A stretch of DNA of 12,175 nt from an uncultured Rhodocyclaceae bacterium (lineage in GTDB: Bacteria; Pseudomonadota; Gammaproteobacteria; Burkholderiales; Rhodocyclaceae), in NCBI GenBank assembly GCA_900549295.1, contig URNG01000097.1:1-12175 (forward strand), in the 5' to 3' direction. Position 1 is the stretch's first letter; each line of letters begins with the position of its first letter. Shown piece after piece: positions 1 through 6,863 of the stretch. A program made the translations under genes and the position numbers. The notes below the pieces were generated by a model. The model was not told the DNA's origin and did no database searches. It was given only the letters and a program-made list of their open reading frames with translations.

Positions 1-724
1 CCTGCCAGTAGTGGTCGTTATGGCAGTACGGGCGCACCGCCAGCACCGGGCCGACCAGATTGAATTCGAGAATTTCGACGTCGACCGCCGGTTCGCTCAA
101 CACGTTGGGCAGCGCCGCGATCTTTTCCTTGAGCAGCGCGCTGGCCGCCCGGTGATCCGCCGCGCCCGCCAACTGGCATTTCAGATCCACCCGGCGGAAC
201 GGGTTGTGCGTGTAGTTCTGGATGTTGTCGCCAAAAATCTTGTTGTTGCCGACCACCGTCGCCACGTTGTCCATCGTGCTCAGAGTGGTGGCGAACAGGC
301 CGATTTCCGTCACGGTGCCGGTGACGCCCGCCACCGTGACGAAATCCCCCACCTTGAAGGGCCGCAGCACGATGAGGAAAGCGCCCGCCGCGAAATTCGC
401 CAGCAACCCGGCCCAGGCCGCGCCGATGGCGATGCCCGCGCCGGCGATCAGGGCGGCGAAGGTCGTCGTCTGCACGCCGAAATAGCCCAGGATGCCGATG
501 ACGAGGATGATGTTCAGGGTGATGTTGATGATGGAACCGACGTAGCGCAGCACCGTGGGATCGACCTTCTGCCGCTCCAGCGCGGTGCGCACCATGCCCA
601 CCGCGATACCGATCAGCCAGCGGCCGATCACCCAGAAAAAGATCGCCGCCAGAATCTTGAAACCGATGTCTGCCGCCGCCGCCATCAGCCAATCCTGATA
701 GCGGGATAACGTTTGTGCGTCCAT
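1..724 (-). CDS. mscS: Small-conductance mechanosensitive channel, MscS family (3' end cut off)
   Basis: An open frame of 241 codons runs from the ATG at 724-722 to the window edge with no stop. The likely product is an inner-membrane MscS channel that opens under membrane tension to release solutes on osmotic downshock. Hydrophobic segments lie near residues 14-42, 62-83 and 88-120. The third is the Gly/Ala-rich pore helix typical of the family, ending in LRPFKVGDFV, the junction to the cytoplasmic beta domain. Further family-like text follows: VTEIGLFATTL (138-148) and a P-N-x-x-F-type segment rendered here as VGNNKIFGDNIQNY (158-171). E. coli MscS is 286 residues, so roughly 40-45 C-terminal residues are missing. 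AAGGAG at 737-732 lies 7 nt before the ATG and supports the start. The gene is divergent from the tRNA. The family call is firm; assignment to the short MscS subtype is likely. Confidence 0.93.
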   Translation of the reverse strand, partial: MDAQTLSRYQDWLMAAAADIGFKILAAIFFWVIGRWLIGIAVGMVRTALERQKVDPTVLRYVGSIINITLNIILVIGILGYFGVQTTTFAALIAGAGIAIGAAWAGLLANFAAGAFLIVLRPFKVGDFVTVAGVTGTVTEIGLFATTLSTMDNVATVVGNNKIFGDNIQNYTHNPFRRVDLKCQLAGAADHRAASALLKEKIAALPNVLSEPAVDVEILEFNLVGPVLAVRPYCHNDHYWQ

Positions 725-861
725 GCGCCTACTCCTTGTAAAAAGACCTGGAGATTCTAGCGAAAATGACACCCATTCCCGTTGGCGTGCTACATATCTT
801 CACGCTATTTTAGATAACGCTACATTCGGGGGCCAGAAAGAGCTCCCGGTGAACGAGCCAA

Positions 862-890
862 TGGACGGCCTCTATCCCAAGGGTTACAAT
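862..890 (+). promoter_or_regulatory. Probable sigma70 promoter for tRNA-Arg
   Basis: TGGACG (862-867, 4/6 to TTGACA) and TACAAT (885-890, 5/6 to TATAAT) are 17 bp apart. The predicted start would be near 897, just before the mature tRNA 5' end at 900, followed by a GC-rich discriminator as is usual for stable RNA genes. The rest of the 725-861 spacer is leader and upstream sequence of the divergent mscS, where I see nothing else definite. Confidence 0.5.
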
Positions 891-899
891 CCGCAGCTT

Positions 900-976
900 C
901 CGCCCGTAGCTCAGCTGGATAGAGTACTGCCCTCCGAAGGCAGGGGTCGTGCGTTCGAATCGCGCCGGGCGGGCCA
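900..976 (+). tRNA. tRNA-Arg, anticodon CCG
   Basis: The full cloverleaf can be folded by eye. The acceptor stem CCGCCCG (900-906) pairs with CGGGCGG (966-972), with discriminator G973 and encoded CCA at 974-976. The D stem is GCTC/GAGT. The anticodon stem CTGCC/GGCAG encloses loop CTCCGAA, giving anticodon CCG at 934-936. There is a 5-nt variable loop, and the T stem GTGCG/CGCGC carries loop TTCGAAT. It reads CGG arginine codons, which should be common in this GC-rich genome. It is a single tRNA gene with no neighbouring integrase, so there is no sign that its 3' end is in use as an attachment site. Confidence 0.96.
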
Positions 977-994
977 AACAACACTTGTTTTCTG

Positions 995-1026
995 ACGGCT
1001 CGAAGCGACGGCGTTCGGGCCGTTTT
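995..1026 (+). terminator. Intrinsic terminator after tRNA-Arg
   Basis: ACGGCTCGAA (995-1004) pairs with TTCGGGCCGT (1014-1023) over 10 bp with one G-T pair and a 9-nt loop, followed by TTTT from 1023. It lies 18 nt after the tRNA CCA end and isolates the tRNA from hda downstream. Confidence 0.7.
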
Positions 1027-1096
1027 ACTTGCCGGAGCCTTAGGTCCTTGCCCTGTTCCCCAGGGTTCGCCTGCCCCGGTTTACCTGCACCATCCC

Positions 1097-1753
1097 ATGC
1101 GCCAGCTTCTGCTCGATCTCCTGCCAGACAATCCGCCGACGTTCGCCAACTTCGTCGCCGGCAGCGGCAACGGCGAACCGCTTGCCGCGCTGACCCGCTG
1201 GCTGGCGGCGGCGGACGCCGAAACCTCATTCTGCCTGTACGGCGCGCCGGGCTGTGGCTGCACGCACCTGCTGCGGGCGAGCGGGCTGCATTACGTCGAC
1301 GCGGCGCGCGATCCCGATCTGCGCGGCGCGCAAGCACCGGAGCAACTGGCCGTCGATCACGTCGAGTTGCTCAGCCCGGCCGGGCAGATCGCCCTGTTCA
1401 ACCTGTTCAACCGCTGCAAGGCCGGCGGTGGCAAACTGCTGACGGCGGCGCACCAGCCGCCCGCCGCTCTCGCCGTGCGCGAGGATCTGCGCACCCGCCT
1501 GGGTTCCGGGCTGATCTACCGGCTGCAAGCCCTGTCCGACGCCGAGAAGGTCACGGCGCTCGCCGCGCAGGCCGAAGCGCGCGCCCTGAAACTGCCGGCG
1601 GAAGCGCTCACTTACCTGCTGCACCATGCGCCGCGCGACATGCGGGCGCTCTCCGCCCTGATCGTGGCGCTCGATCGCTACACGCTCGAACACCAGCGCG
1701 CCGTCACCCTGCCCTTGCTGCGCGAACTGCTCATCCAGGAAAAACCCGCATGA
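1097..1753 (+). CDS. hda: DnaA regulatory inactivator Hda
   Basis: The 218-residue product resembles Hda, the AAA+ protein that with the DNA-loaded sliding clamp stimulates ATP hydrolysis by DnaA and so prevents re-initiation of replication. The N-terminal QLLLDL (3-8) fits the clamp-binding motif. The P-loop is GAPGCGCTHLL (49-59), without the usual lysine; as I recall, E. coli Hda also lacks it. Walker B is LAVDHVE (84-90), the arginine finger is likely R134 in LRTRL, and sensor 2 is likely R183 in RDMRAL. It is about 15 residues shorter than E. coli Hda, mostly between Walker A and B. The ATG at 1097 aligns with the family N-terminus although no good ribosome site precedes it. The last bases overlap the next gene as ATGA. 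A short 5-bp hairpin (1051-1065) lies in the leader. It is the first gene of the plus-strand run. Confidence 0.9.
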   Translation: MRQLLLDLLPDNPPTFANFVAGSGNGEPLAALTRWLAAADAETSFCLYGAPGCGCTHLLRASGLHYVDAARDPDLRGAQAPEQLAVDHVELLSPAGQIALFNLFNRCKAGGGKLLTAAHQPPAALAVREDLRTRLGSGLIYRLQALSDAEKVTALAAQAEARALKLPAEALTYLLHHAPRDMRALSALIVALDRYTLEHQRAVTLPLLRELLIQEKPA

Positions 1754-2412
1754 ATCTGGCGCTTTTCGATCTCGACAACACCCTGCTGGCCGGCGATTCC
1801 GATTTTCAGTGGGGGCAATTCCTGATTTCGCGGGGCGTGGTCGATCCCGCAGTGCAAGCGGCCAAAAACGCCGCTTTCTACGAGGACTACAAGGCCGGCT
1901 GCCTCGACATCCAGGCCTTCCTCGATTTCCAGATGGCCCCGCTCGGCCGCCACAGCCGCGCCGAACTCGCCGCTTGGCACGCCGAATTCATGGCGCGGCA
2001 CGTGCGCCCGATGATTGCCCCCGGCGCGCGCGCCCTGCTGGAAAAACACGCCGGCGACCTGTGCGTCGTCATCACCGCCACCAACAGCTTCGTCACCGGG
2101 CCGATTGCCCGCGAACTGGGCGTTCCCCACCTGATCGCCACCATTCCCGGCATCGACCGCCAAAGCGGCCATTTCACCGGCGGCCCGAGCGGCACACCGG
2201 CGTTCCAGGCAGGCAAGATTCAACGTCTGGAAGACTGGCTGGAAAGCCAGGCGCTGTGGTGGGACAGTTTCACGCAGACTTATTTCTACAGCGATTCGCA
2301 CAACGATTTGCCGCTCCTGCAACGCGTCAGCCGCCCGGTCGCCGTCGATCCGGACGACAAACTGCGCCAGCATGCCGAGCAAATGGGCTGGGAAATCATC
2401 AGTCTGCGGTAA
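1750..2412 (+). CDS. HAD-superfamily subfamily IB phosphatase (SerB/CicA-like)
   Basis: The 220-residue product has all four HAD motifs in order: DLDNTLL (residues 7-13, nucleophile Asp7 and acid Asp9), a threonine in VVITATNSF for motif II, the lysine in QAGKIQRL for motif III, and YSDSHNDLPLL for motif IV with the metal-binding aspartates. The helical cap between motifs I and II is of the subfamily IB kind. The family includes phosphoserine phosphatase and several phosphatases acting on phospholipid head groups or small metabolites; the true substrate here cannot be read from sequence. Its ATG overlaps the hda stop by 4 nt, so translation is probably coupled. I recall hda-HAD-pcnB as a recurring betaproteobacterial order. 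The fold is certain, the substrate unknown. Confidence 0.9.
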   Translation: MNLALFDLDNTLLAGDSDFQWGQFLISRGVVDPAVQAAKNAAFYEDYKAGCLDIQAFLDFQMAPLGRHSRAELAAWHAEFMARHVRPMIAPGARALLEKHAGDLCVVITATNSFVTGPIARELGVPHLIATIPGIDRQSGHFTGGPSGTPAFQAGKIQRLEDWLESQALWWDSFTQTYFYSDSHNDLPLLQRVSRPVAVDPDDKLRQHAEQMGWEIISLR

Positions 2413-2443
2413 AATCGCCAACTTTCCGCGCCCTTCCGATTAC

Positions 2444-3778
2444 GTGATCCGCAAGCTCATCTCCCGCGTCTTTCGCGGCAACAAGAAGAAACCCGCCGCC
2501 CAGGGCGCTGCCGTGATTCCCGTCGCCAGCCACGGCATTACCCGGGATCGCCTGTCCAGCGCCAGCCGCCGCACCTGCGAGGCGCTGCACAAGGCCGGTT
2601 TCGAAGCCTACGTGGTCGGCGGCGCGGTGCGCGACCTGCTGCTGGGCGCCGATCCCAAGGATTTCGACGTCGCCACCAACGCCACGCCGGAAGAAGTGCG
2701 CCGCTGCATCCGCCGCTCGCGCATCATCGGCCGCCGCTTCCAGATCGTGCATGCGATGTTCGGCCCGGAAGTCATCGAAGTCACCACCTTCCGCGGCGAA
2801 CTCGACGCCAACACCAAGAAGGACGAACACGGTCGGGTGCTGCACGACAACGTTTTCGGCACGCAGGCGGAAGACGCCGCCCGCCGCGATTTCACCGCCA
2901 ACGCGCTGTACTACGATCCGGCGACGGAAAACGTCATCGACTACCACCACGGCGTCGGCGACCTGAAAGCGAAAACGCTGCGCATGATCGGCGAGCCGCG
3001 CGCCCGCTACCGCGAAGACCCGGTGCGCATGCTACGCGCCGTGCGGCTGGCGGCCAAGCTCGGCCTGTCGATCGACCCGGAAGCGCGCCGGCCCATCCGC
3101 GAAATGGCGGAGCTGCTGGAAAACGTTCCGGCGGCGCGGCTGTTCGACGAAATGCTGAAGCTGCTCACCTCCGGACATGCCGTCAAATGCATCACCCAAT
3201 TGCGCGGCGAGGGGCTGCACCACGGCCTGCTGCCGCTGCTGGACGTGATTCTGGAACAGCCGATGGGCGAAAAATTCGTCATGCTGGCGCTCGCCAACAC
3301 CGACGAGCGGGTGCGGCACGGCAAGGGCGCGTCGCCCAGTTTCCTCTTCGCCACCCTGCTCTGGCATGAAGTGCTGGCGCATTGGGAAAAAATCCAGGGT
3401 GCGGGCGAAGCGAAGATTCCGGCGCTCTTTCAGGCGATGGACACGGTGCTCGACGTGCAGGGCGAAAAGCTCGCCATTACCCGCCGCATCGCCGCCGACA
3501 TCAAGGAAATCTGGTCCTTGCAGCCGCGCTTCGAGCAGCGAGCCGGCAAGCGCCCCTACGGCCTCATCGAACAGCCGCGCTTCCGCGCCGGCTACGACTT
3601 CCTGCTGCTGCGCGCCCAGGCCGGCGAAATCGACGCGGAAATCGCCGATTGGTGGACGCGCTTCCAGAACGTCGACGGCGAAGCCCGCGCCCAGATGCTG
3701 CTGCCGATCCCTGCGGGCGAGAAAAAGCGCCGTCGGCGCAGCAAAAAACCCAAGACGACAGACACCGGCACCGCATGA
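2444..3778 (+). CDS. pcnB: Poly(A) polymerase I
   Basis: The 444-residue protein adds 3' poly(A) tails to RNA and so promotes RNA decay. The nucleotidyltransferase core shows GGAVRD at 59-64 and DFD at 73-75 (catalytic aspartates), then RRDFTANAL at 147-155, EDPVRMLRAVRLAAKLG in the neck, and an Arg/Lys-rich C-terminal tail (KKRRRRSKKPK) that is typical of PcnB and absent from CCA-adding enzymes. I chose the GTG at 2444 because the sequence from there (VIRKLISRVFR) looks like the usual family N-terminus. An ATG at 2372 in the same frame would run 41 nt back into the HAD gene and add residues with no family resemblance. The ribosome site is weak. A TAAAAT at 2410-2415 could be a -10 box for an extra promoter but has no clear -35. 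The stop overlaps the folK start as ATGA; pcnB-folK is also the E. coli order. Confidence 0.93.
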   Translation: MIRKLISRVFRGNKKKPAAQGAAVIPVASHGITRDRLSSASRRTCEALHKAGFEAYVVGGAVRDLLLGADPKDFDVATNATPEEVRRCIRRSRIIGRRFQIVHAMFGPEVIEVTTFRGELDANTKKDEHGRVLHDNVFGTQAEDAARRDFTANALYYDPATENVIDYHHGVGDLKAKTLRMIGEPRARYREDPVRMLRAVRLAAKLGLSIDPEARRPIREMAELLENVPAARLFDEMLKLLTSGHAVKCITQLRGEGLHHGLLPLLDVILEQPMGEKFVMLALANTDERVRHGKGASPSFLFATLLWHEVLAHWEKIQGAGEAKIPALFQAMDTVLDVQGEKLAITRRIAADIKEIWSLQPRFEQRAGKRPYGLIEQPRFRAGYDFLLLRAQAGEIDAEIADWWTRFQNVDGEARAQMLLPIPAGEKKRRRRSKKPKTTDTGTA

Positions 3779-4251
3779 GCCTCGCCTACATTGCGCTGGG
3801 CGCCAACCTGGGCGACCCGGCGGCGACGCTGGAAGCCGCCTTCGCCGCGCTCGGCGAACTGCCCGCAAGCCAGTTGCTGCGCCGCTCCTCGCTCTACCGC
3901 ACCGCCCCGATCGGGCTGACCGCGCAACCCGATTTCATCAACGCGGCGGCGGCGCTCGCCACCGATCTGCCGCCCCTTGCCCTGCTCGACGCCCTGCAAG
4001 CCATCGAGCAGGCATTCGGTCGCCAGCGCGGGGTTCACAACGGCCCGCGTACGCTCGATCTCGACCTGCTCCTCTACGACGCGCGGCAAATCGTCACGCC
4101 CCGCCTCAACCTGCCGCATCCCCGCCTGCACCTGCGCGCCTTCGTCCTGCAACCGCTGTCCGAAATCGCCCCCGATCTCGCGCTGCCGGGGCGCGGCAGC
4201 GTAGCGGCGTGGCTGCCCGCCGCCGCCAGCCCGCGCAGCGTCCGGCTATGA
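3775..4251 (+). CDS. folK: 6-hydroxymethyl-7,8-dihydropterin pyrophosphokinase (HPPK)
   Basis: The 158-residue cytoplasmic enzyme transfers pyrophosphate from ATP to 6-hydroxymethyl-7,8-dihydropterin, the step before dihydropteroate synthase in folate synthesis. The family motifs are present in order: LGANLGDP near the N-terminus, SSLYRTAPIG, QPDFINAA, FGRQRGVHNGPRTLDLDLLLY (the metal- and ATP-binding signature, including the DLDLL aspartates), and PHPRLHLRAFVLQPL. The length matches the family (E. coli about 159). Its ATG overlaps the pcnB stop and its TGA overlaps the start of the DUF486 gene, both by 4 nt, so all three are likely translated from one message. Confidence 0.95.
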   Translation: MSLAYIALGANLGDPAATLEAAFAALGELPASQLLRRSSLYRTAPIGLTAQPDFINAAAALATDLPPLALLDALQAIEQAFGRQRGVHNGPRTLDLDLLLYDARQIVTPRLNLPHPRLHLRAFVLQPLSEIAPDLALPGRGSVAAWLPAAASPRSVRL

Positions 4252-4604
4252 GCTTCCTTGGCATTCCCGTTCTCTGGCAGACGGTGATCCTGCTCTCCCT
4301 GTCGAACGTCTTCATGACATTCGCCTGGTACGCGCACCTCAAGCACCTCAACGGCAAGCCCTGGTGGATCGCCGCGCTCGTTTCCTGGGGCATCGCCCTG
4401 TTCGAGTACCTGCTGCAAGTGCCGGCCAACCGCATCGGCCACGCCGAATTGTCGCTGGCGCAGCTGAAAATTCTGCAAGAGGTGATTACCCTTTCCGTTT
4501 TCGTCCCCTTCGTCCTCTTCTACATGGGCCAGTCGCTCAAGCTTGACTATTTGTGGGCGGCCCTGTGTATCCTAGGCGCCGTCTATTTCGTTTTCAGGTC
4601 TTAA
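4248..4604 (+). CDS. DUF486 family small four-helix membrane protein (DMT-like)
   Basis: The 118-residue protein is almost all membrane. Hydrophobic segments lie near residues 5-27, 39-63, 77-97 and 100-117, separated by short polar turns (LKHLNGKPWW, PANRIGHAELSLAQLK). The text matches my recollection of DUF486, a family of small proteins related to drug/metabolite transporters, with the conserved-looking F-x-W-Y-x-H-L-K and FEY-x-x-Q-x-PANR-x-G. Four helices is half of a full ten-helix DMT carrier, so it probably works as a dimer if it transports anything; no substrate is established to my knowledge. It is tightly embedded: ATGA overlap with folK in front, and its TAA is followed at once by the panB ATG. 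The call to family is good, the function unknown. Confidence 0.8.
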   Translation: MSFLGIPVLWQTVILLSLSNVFMTFAWYAHLKHLNGKPWWIAALVSWGIALFEYLLQVPANRIGHAELSLAQLKILQEVITLSVFVPFVLFYMGQSLKLDYLWAALCILGAVYFVFRS

Positions 4605-5423
4605 ATGTCCGCTCAAACCCTCACCCGCCGCCTGACCCAATCCGATCTCGGCAAGCTCCATGCCGCCGGTGAAAAGATCGTCATGTTCACCTGCTACGAC
4701 GCGAGTTTTGCCCGCCTGTTCGACGGCGCGGGCGTCGAATGCCTGCTGATCGGCGATTCGCTCGGCAACGTCATTCAGGGACAGGACAGCACCCTGCCGG
4801 TCGGCATGGCCGACATCGCCTATCACACGGCGGCGGTCAAGCGCGGCTGCGACCGCCCCTTCATCATTGCCGACATGCCTTTCGGCAGTTATCAGGAATC
4901 CCCGCAGCAGGCTTTCCGCAACGCCGCCGCGCTGCTGGCAGCGGGGGCGCAGATGGTCAAGCTGGAAGGCGGCGACGACATGGCCGACACGGTGCGCTTT
5001 CTGGTCGAGCGCGGCGTGCCGGTCTGCGGCCACCTCGGGCTGACGCCGCAGTCGGTGCACGTCATGGGCGGCTACAAGGTGCAGGGCAAAACCGACGCCG
5101 CCGCCCGCCGCCTGCACGACGACGCGCTGCGTCTGCAACAGGCGGGAGCCACCATGCTGGTGCTGGAAGCCATTCCGGCCCCGCTGGCGGCGGAAGTCAC
5201 GGCGGCGCTCGACATCATCACCATCGGCATCGGCGCAGGCAAGGATTGCTCCGGTCAGGTGATGGTGATGCACGACGCTTTCGACGTGCCGCCCGGCAAG
5301 AAGGCCAAGTTCGTCAAGAATTTCATGGCCGGTGCGGCGTCCCTGCACGACGCCGCCTGCCGCGCCGTGGCCGAGGTCAAGAGCGGCGACTATCCGGGGC
5401 CGGAACATACCTACGCAGCCTGA
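4605..5423 (+). CDS. panB: 3-methyl-2-oxobutanoate hydroxymethyltransferase (ketopantoate hydroxymethyltransferase)
   Basis: The 272-residue TIM-barrel enzyme makes ketopantoate from 3-methyl-2-oxobutanoate and 5,10-methylene-tetrahydrofolate, the committed step to pantothenate. The substrate and metal ligands are visible: D51-S52 in LLIGDSLGN, D90 in IIADMPFGSY, K119 and E121 in MVKLEGG, and the general base E188 in LVLEAIP. HLGLTPQSVHVMGGYKVQG and the late GIGAGKDCSGQVMVMHD are also family text. The start abuts the DUF486 stop (TAA then ATG), so it depends on upstream transcription unless a hidden promoter exists. The enzyme uses a folate cofactor, so lying in one operon with folK makes metabolic sense. 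No anomalies seen. Confidence 0.97.
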   Translation: MSAQTLTRRLTQSDLGKLHAAGEKIVMFTCYDASFARLFDGAGVECLLIGDSLGNVIQGQDSTLPVGMADIAYHTAAVKRGCDRPFIIADMPFGSYQESPQQAFRNAAALLAAGAQMVKLEGGDDMADTVRFLVERGVPVCGHLGLTPQSVHVMGGYKVQGKTDAAARRLHDDALRLQQAGATMLVLEAIPAPLAAEVTAALDIITIGIGAGKDCSGQVMVMHDAFDVPPGKKAKFVKNFMAGAASLHDAACRAVAEVKSGDYPGPEHTYAA

Positions 5424-5432
5424 TTGGCTGCT

Positions 5433-5460
5433 TGAAACGTGAAATGTGAAAGGTGAAACG
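5433..5460. repeat. Four tandem heptamers, consensus TGAAANG
   Basis: In the 73-nt spacer between panB and panC, TGAAACG, TGAAATG, TGAAAGG and TGAAACG follow each other without gaps (5433-5439, 5440-5446, 5447-5453, 5454-5460). Only the sixth base varies. It ends 36 nt before the panC ATG. From memory, runs of this kind (GTGAAACGTGAAA...) turn up dispersed in many beta- and gammaproteobacterial genomes. No role is established that I can name. Confidence 0.85.
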
Positions 5461-5496
5461 AGGGGAGGCGTCCGCGTTTTGCCGAGGGAGTCTTTA

Positions 5497-6321
5497 ATGA
5501 AGGTTTTTTCCAGTATTGCGGAACTGCGGACTGAACTCGCGCAACGCGGGCGTCTCGTTTTCGTGCCGACCATGGGCAATCTGCACGCCGGGCACATCAG
5601 CCTGATGGAACAGGCGCGGGCGCATGGCGATACGGTGGTGGCCTCGATTTTCGTCAATCGCCTGCAATTCGGGCCGAACGAGGATTTCGACCAATACCCG
5701 CGCACCTTCCAGGCTGATTGCGACAAGCTGGCCGCAGCGGGTGTCGGCGTCCTGTTTGCGCCCACGGAAAAAGACCTCTATCCCGAGCCGCAGGAATATT
5801 TCGTCGAACCGCCCGCCATTCAGAACGTGCTCGACGGCGAATTCCGCCCCGGCCATTTTCGCGGCGTCGCCACCGTGGTCAACAAACTGTTCAACTGCGT
5901 GCAGCCGCAGGCGGCGCTGTTCGGCAAGAAGGATTACCAGCAGTTGATGGTGCTGCGCAACATGACTCGGCAGATGGCGCTGCCGATCGACATCATCGGC
6001 GGCGAAACCGTGCGCGCCGACGACGGTCTGGCGCTGTCCTCGCGCAACGGCTACCTGAGCGAAACCGAGCGCGCCGAAGCGCCGCGCCTCTACCGCTGCC
6101 TGCAAGCCCTGCGCGCCGCGCTGCGCGCCGGGCGGGACGATTTCGCCGCGCTGGAACGGGAAGCCTGCGCCGAACTCGCCGCGCACGGCTGGCAGAGCGA
6201 CTACGTCGCCATCCGCCAGCAAGCCGATCTGGCCCCGGCGCGCACTTTGGAAACGCCGCTGGTGGCGCTTGCCGCCAGCCGTCTCGGCAGCACCCGCCTG
6301 ATCGACAACATCGAGATTTGA
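5497..6321 (+). CDS. panC: Pantothenate synthetase (pantoate-beta-alanine ligase)
   Basis: The 274-residue enzyme joins pantoate and beta-alanine with ATP through a pantoyl adenylate. It has the nucleotidyltransferase fold: PTMGNLHAGH (24-33, the HIGH-like motif), SIFVNRLQFGPNEDFDQYPRT (50-70), FRGVATVVNKLFN (121-133), GKKDYQQL (143-150) and LALSSRN (178-184, the KMSKS equivalent). The open frame extends upstream to 5446, but that start would lie inside the heptamer repeat and add 17 unrelated residues. The ATG at 5497 begins MKVFSSIAELR like the family and has GAGGGAG at 5484-5490, 6 nt upstream. It follows panB by 73 nt, probably in the same transcript. A weak hairpin follows the stop. Confidence 0.97.
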   Translation: MKVFSSIAELRTELAQRGRLVFVPTMGNLHAGHISLMEQARAHGDTVVASIFVNRLQFGPNEDFDQYPRTFQADCDKLAAAGVGVLFAPTEKDLYPEPQEYFVEPPAIQNVLDGEFRPGHFRGVATVVNKLFNCVQPQAALFGKKDYQQLMVLRNMTRQMALPIDIIGGETVRADDGLALSSRNGYLSETERAEAPRLYRCLQALRAALRAGRDDFAALEREACAELAAHGWQSDYVAIRQQADLAPARTLETPLVALAASRLGSTRLIDNIEI

Positions 6322-6323
6322 CG

Positions 6324-6341
6324 CGGCCTGGCGGGCCGTTT
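6324..6341 (+). terminator. Weak candidate terminator after panC
   Basis: CGGCC (6324-6328) and GGCCG (6334-6338) form a 5-bp GC stem with a 5-nt loop, followed by only TTT. It starts 3 nt after the panC stop and just before the panD promoter, which is the right place, but the short T run makes it a poor terminator on its own. Confidence 0.3.
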
Positions 6342-6361
6342 ACCCGGCGCGAAATGAGCGG

Positions 6362-6389
6362 TTGACAGCGGTTCGATTGCCGTTACAAT
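6362..6389 (+). promoter_or_regulatory. Strong sigma70-type promoter for panD
   Basis: TTGACA (6362-6367, 6/6) and TACAAT (6384-6389, 5/6) are separated by 16 bp. Transcription would begin near 6396, leaving a leader of about 27 nt before the panD ATG. This is the closest match to consensus in the window and separates panD from the upstream operon. Confidence 0.75.
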
Positions 6390-6422
6390 GCGCTTCCCCC
6401 AACCGTCTGGATGAGTAAAACC

Positions 6423-6806
6423 ATGCAGAGAACCATGTTGAAATCCAAGTTGCATCGCGTGACCACCACTCACGCCGACCTGCACTACGAGGGCTCCTGC
6501 GCCATCGACGAGGATCTGCTGGAAGCGGCCAACATCAAGGAATACGAACAGATCGACATCTGGAACGTAAACAATGGCGAACGCTTCACCACCTACGCCA
6601 TCCGCGCCGAGCGCGGATCGGGCGTCATCTCGGTCAACGGCTCCGCCGCCCGCCGCGCCGCGCCCGGCGACATCCTGATTATCGCCACCTTCGCGGTCTA
6701 CAGCGAAGTGGAACTGGCCCGCTACGAGCCGGAACTGATCTACGTCGACTCGCAAAACCGCATCGCCCGCCGCGGCCACAAAATTCCGGTCCAGGCCGCG
6801 GCCTGA
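6423..6806 (+). CDS. panD: Aspartate 1-decarboxylase proenzyme
   Basis: The 127-residue pyruvoyl enzyme makes beta-alanine from L-aspartate, supplying PanC. The self-cleavage site Gly24-Ser25 lies in YEGSC (22-26); Ser25 becomes the pyruvoyl group. Lys9, Tyr22, Arg54, Tyr58 and Asn72 occupy the same numbers as the known E. coli active-site and processing residues. I chose the ATG at 6423 (MQRTMLKSKLHRV) because it aligns without gaps with E. coli MIRTML. The in-frame ATG at 6411 would add MSKT, and neither has a strong ribosome site. The E. coli enzyme needs a maturation factor, PanZ; I see no such gene here. panD is transcribed on its own, from the promoter at 6362-6389 to the terminator at 6864-6891. 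Confidence 0.96.
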   Translation: MQRTMLKSKLHRVTTTHADLHYEGSCAIDEDLLEAANIKEYEQIDIWNVNNGERFTTYAIRAERGSGVISVNGSAARRAAPGDILIIATFAVYSEVELARYEPELIYVDSQNRIARRGHKIPVQAAA

Positions 6807-6816
6807 CCGGTTTGCG

Positions 6817-6836
6817 GTGACGCCGCCCGGCGTCGC
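6817..6836 (+). other. GC-rich hairpin downstream of panD, without T tract
   Basis: GACGCCG (6819-6825) and CGGCGTC (6828-6834) are perfect inverted repeats with a CC centre, extended by one G-T and one G-C pair. It lies 10 nt after the panD stop. No T run follows, so it is more likely a 3' RNA-stabilising structure than a terminator. Confidence 0.4.
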
Positions 6837-6863
6837 AGTCCGCGCTCCCCCGCCCCAAAAACG

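Noticed and set aside
900..976. tRNA 3' end as integration site of a mobile element
   Set aside because: No integrase, no repeated tRNA fragment, and housekeeping genes follow directly.
723..995. Plus-strand open frame of 90 codons upstream of and across the tRNA
   Set aside because: It runs through the tRNA-Arg gene and the mscS promoter region, with no ribosome site or recognisable sequence.
1051..1065. CCCTG/CAGGG hairpin before hda as a riboswitch or attenuator
   Set aside because: A 5-bp stem alone in a short leader is within chance for this base composition.
949..1749. Long upstream extension of the HAD phosphatase frame back through hda to the tRNA
   Set aside because: The extension is an alternative frame of hda, rich in Arg/Ala/Pro; the HAD motifs begin directly at the ATG at 1750.
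2372..2443. Upstream ATG for pcnB
   Set aside because: It overlaps the HAD gene by 41 nt and adds 24 residues with no family likeness; GTG 2444 fits better.
5433..5460. CRISPR array
   Set aside because: The heptamers are contiguous and have no spacers.
4572..5765. 397-codon minus-strand open frame opposite panB and panC
   Set aside because: It is a mirror of two well-identified genes in high-GC DNA; no protein family features.
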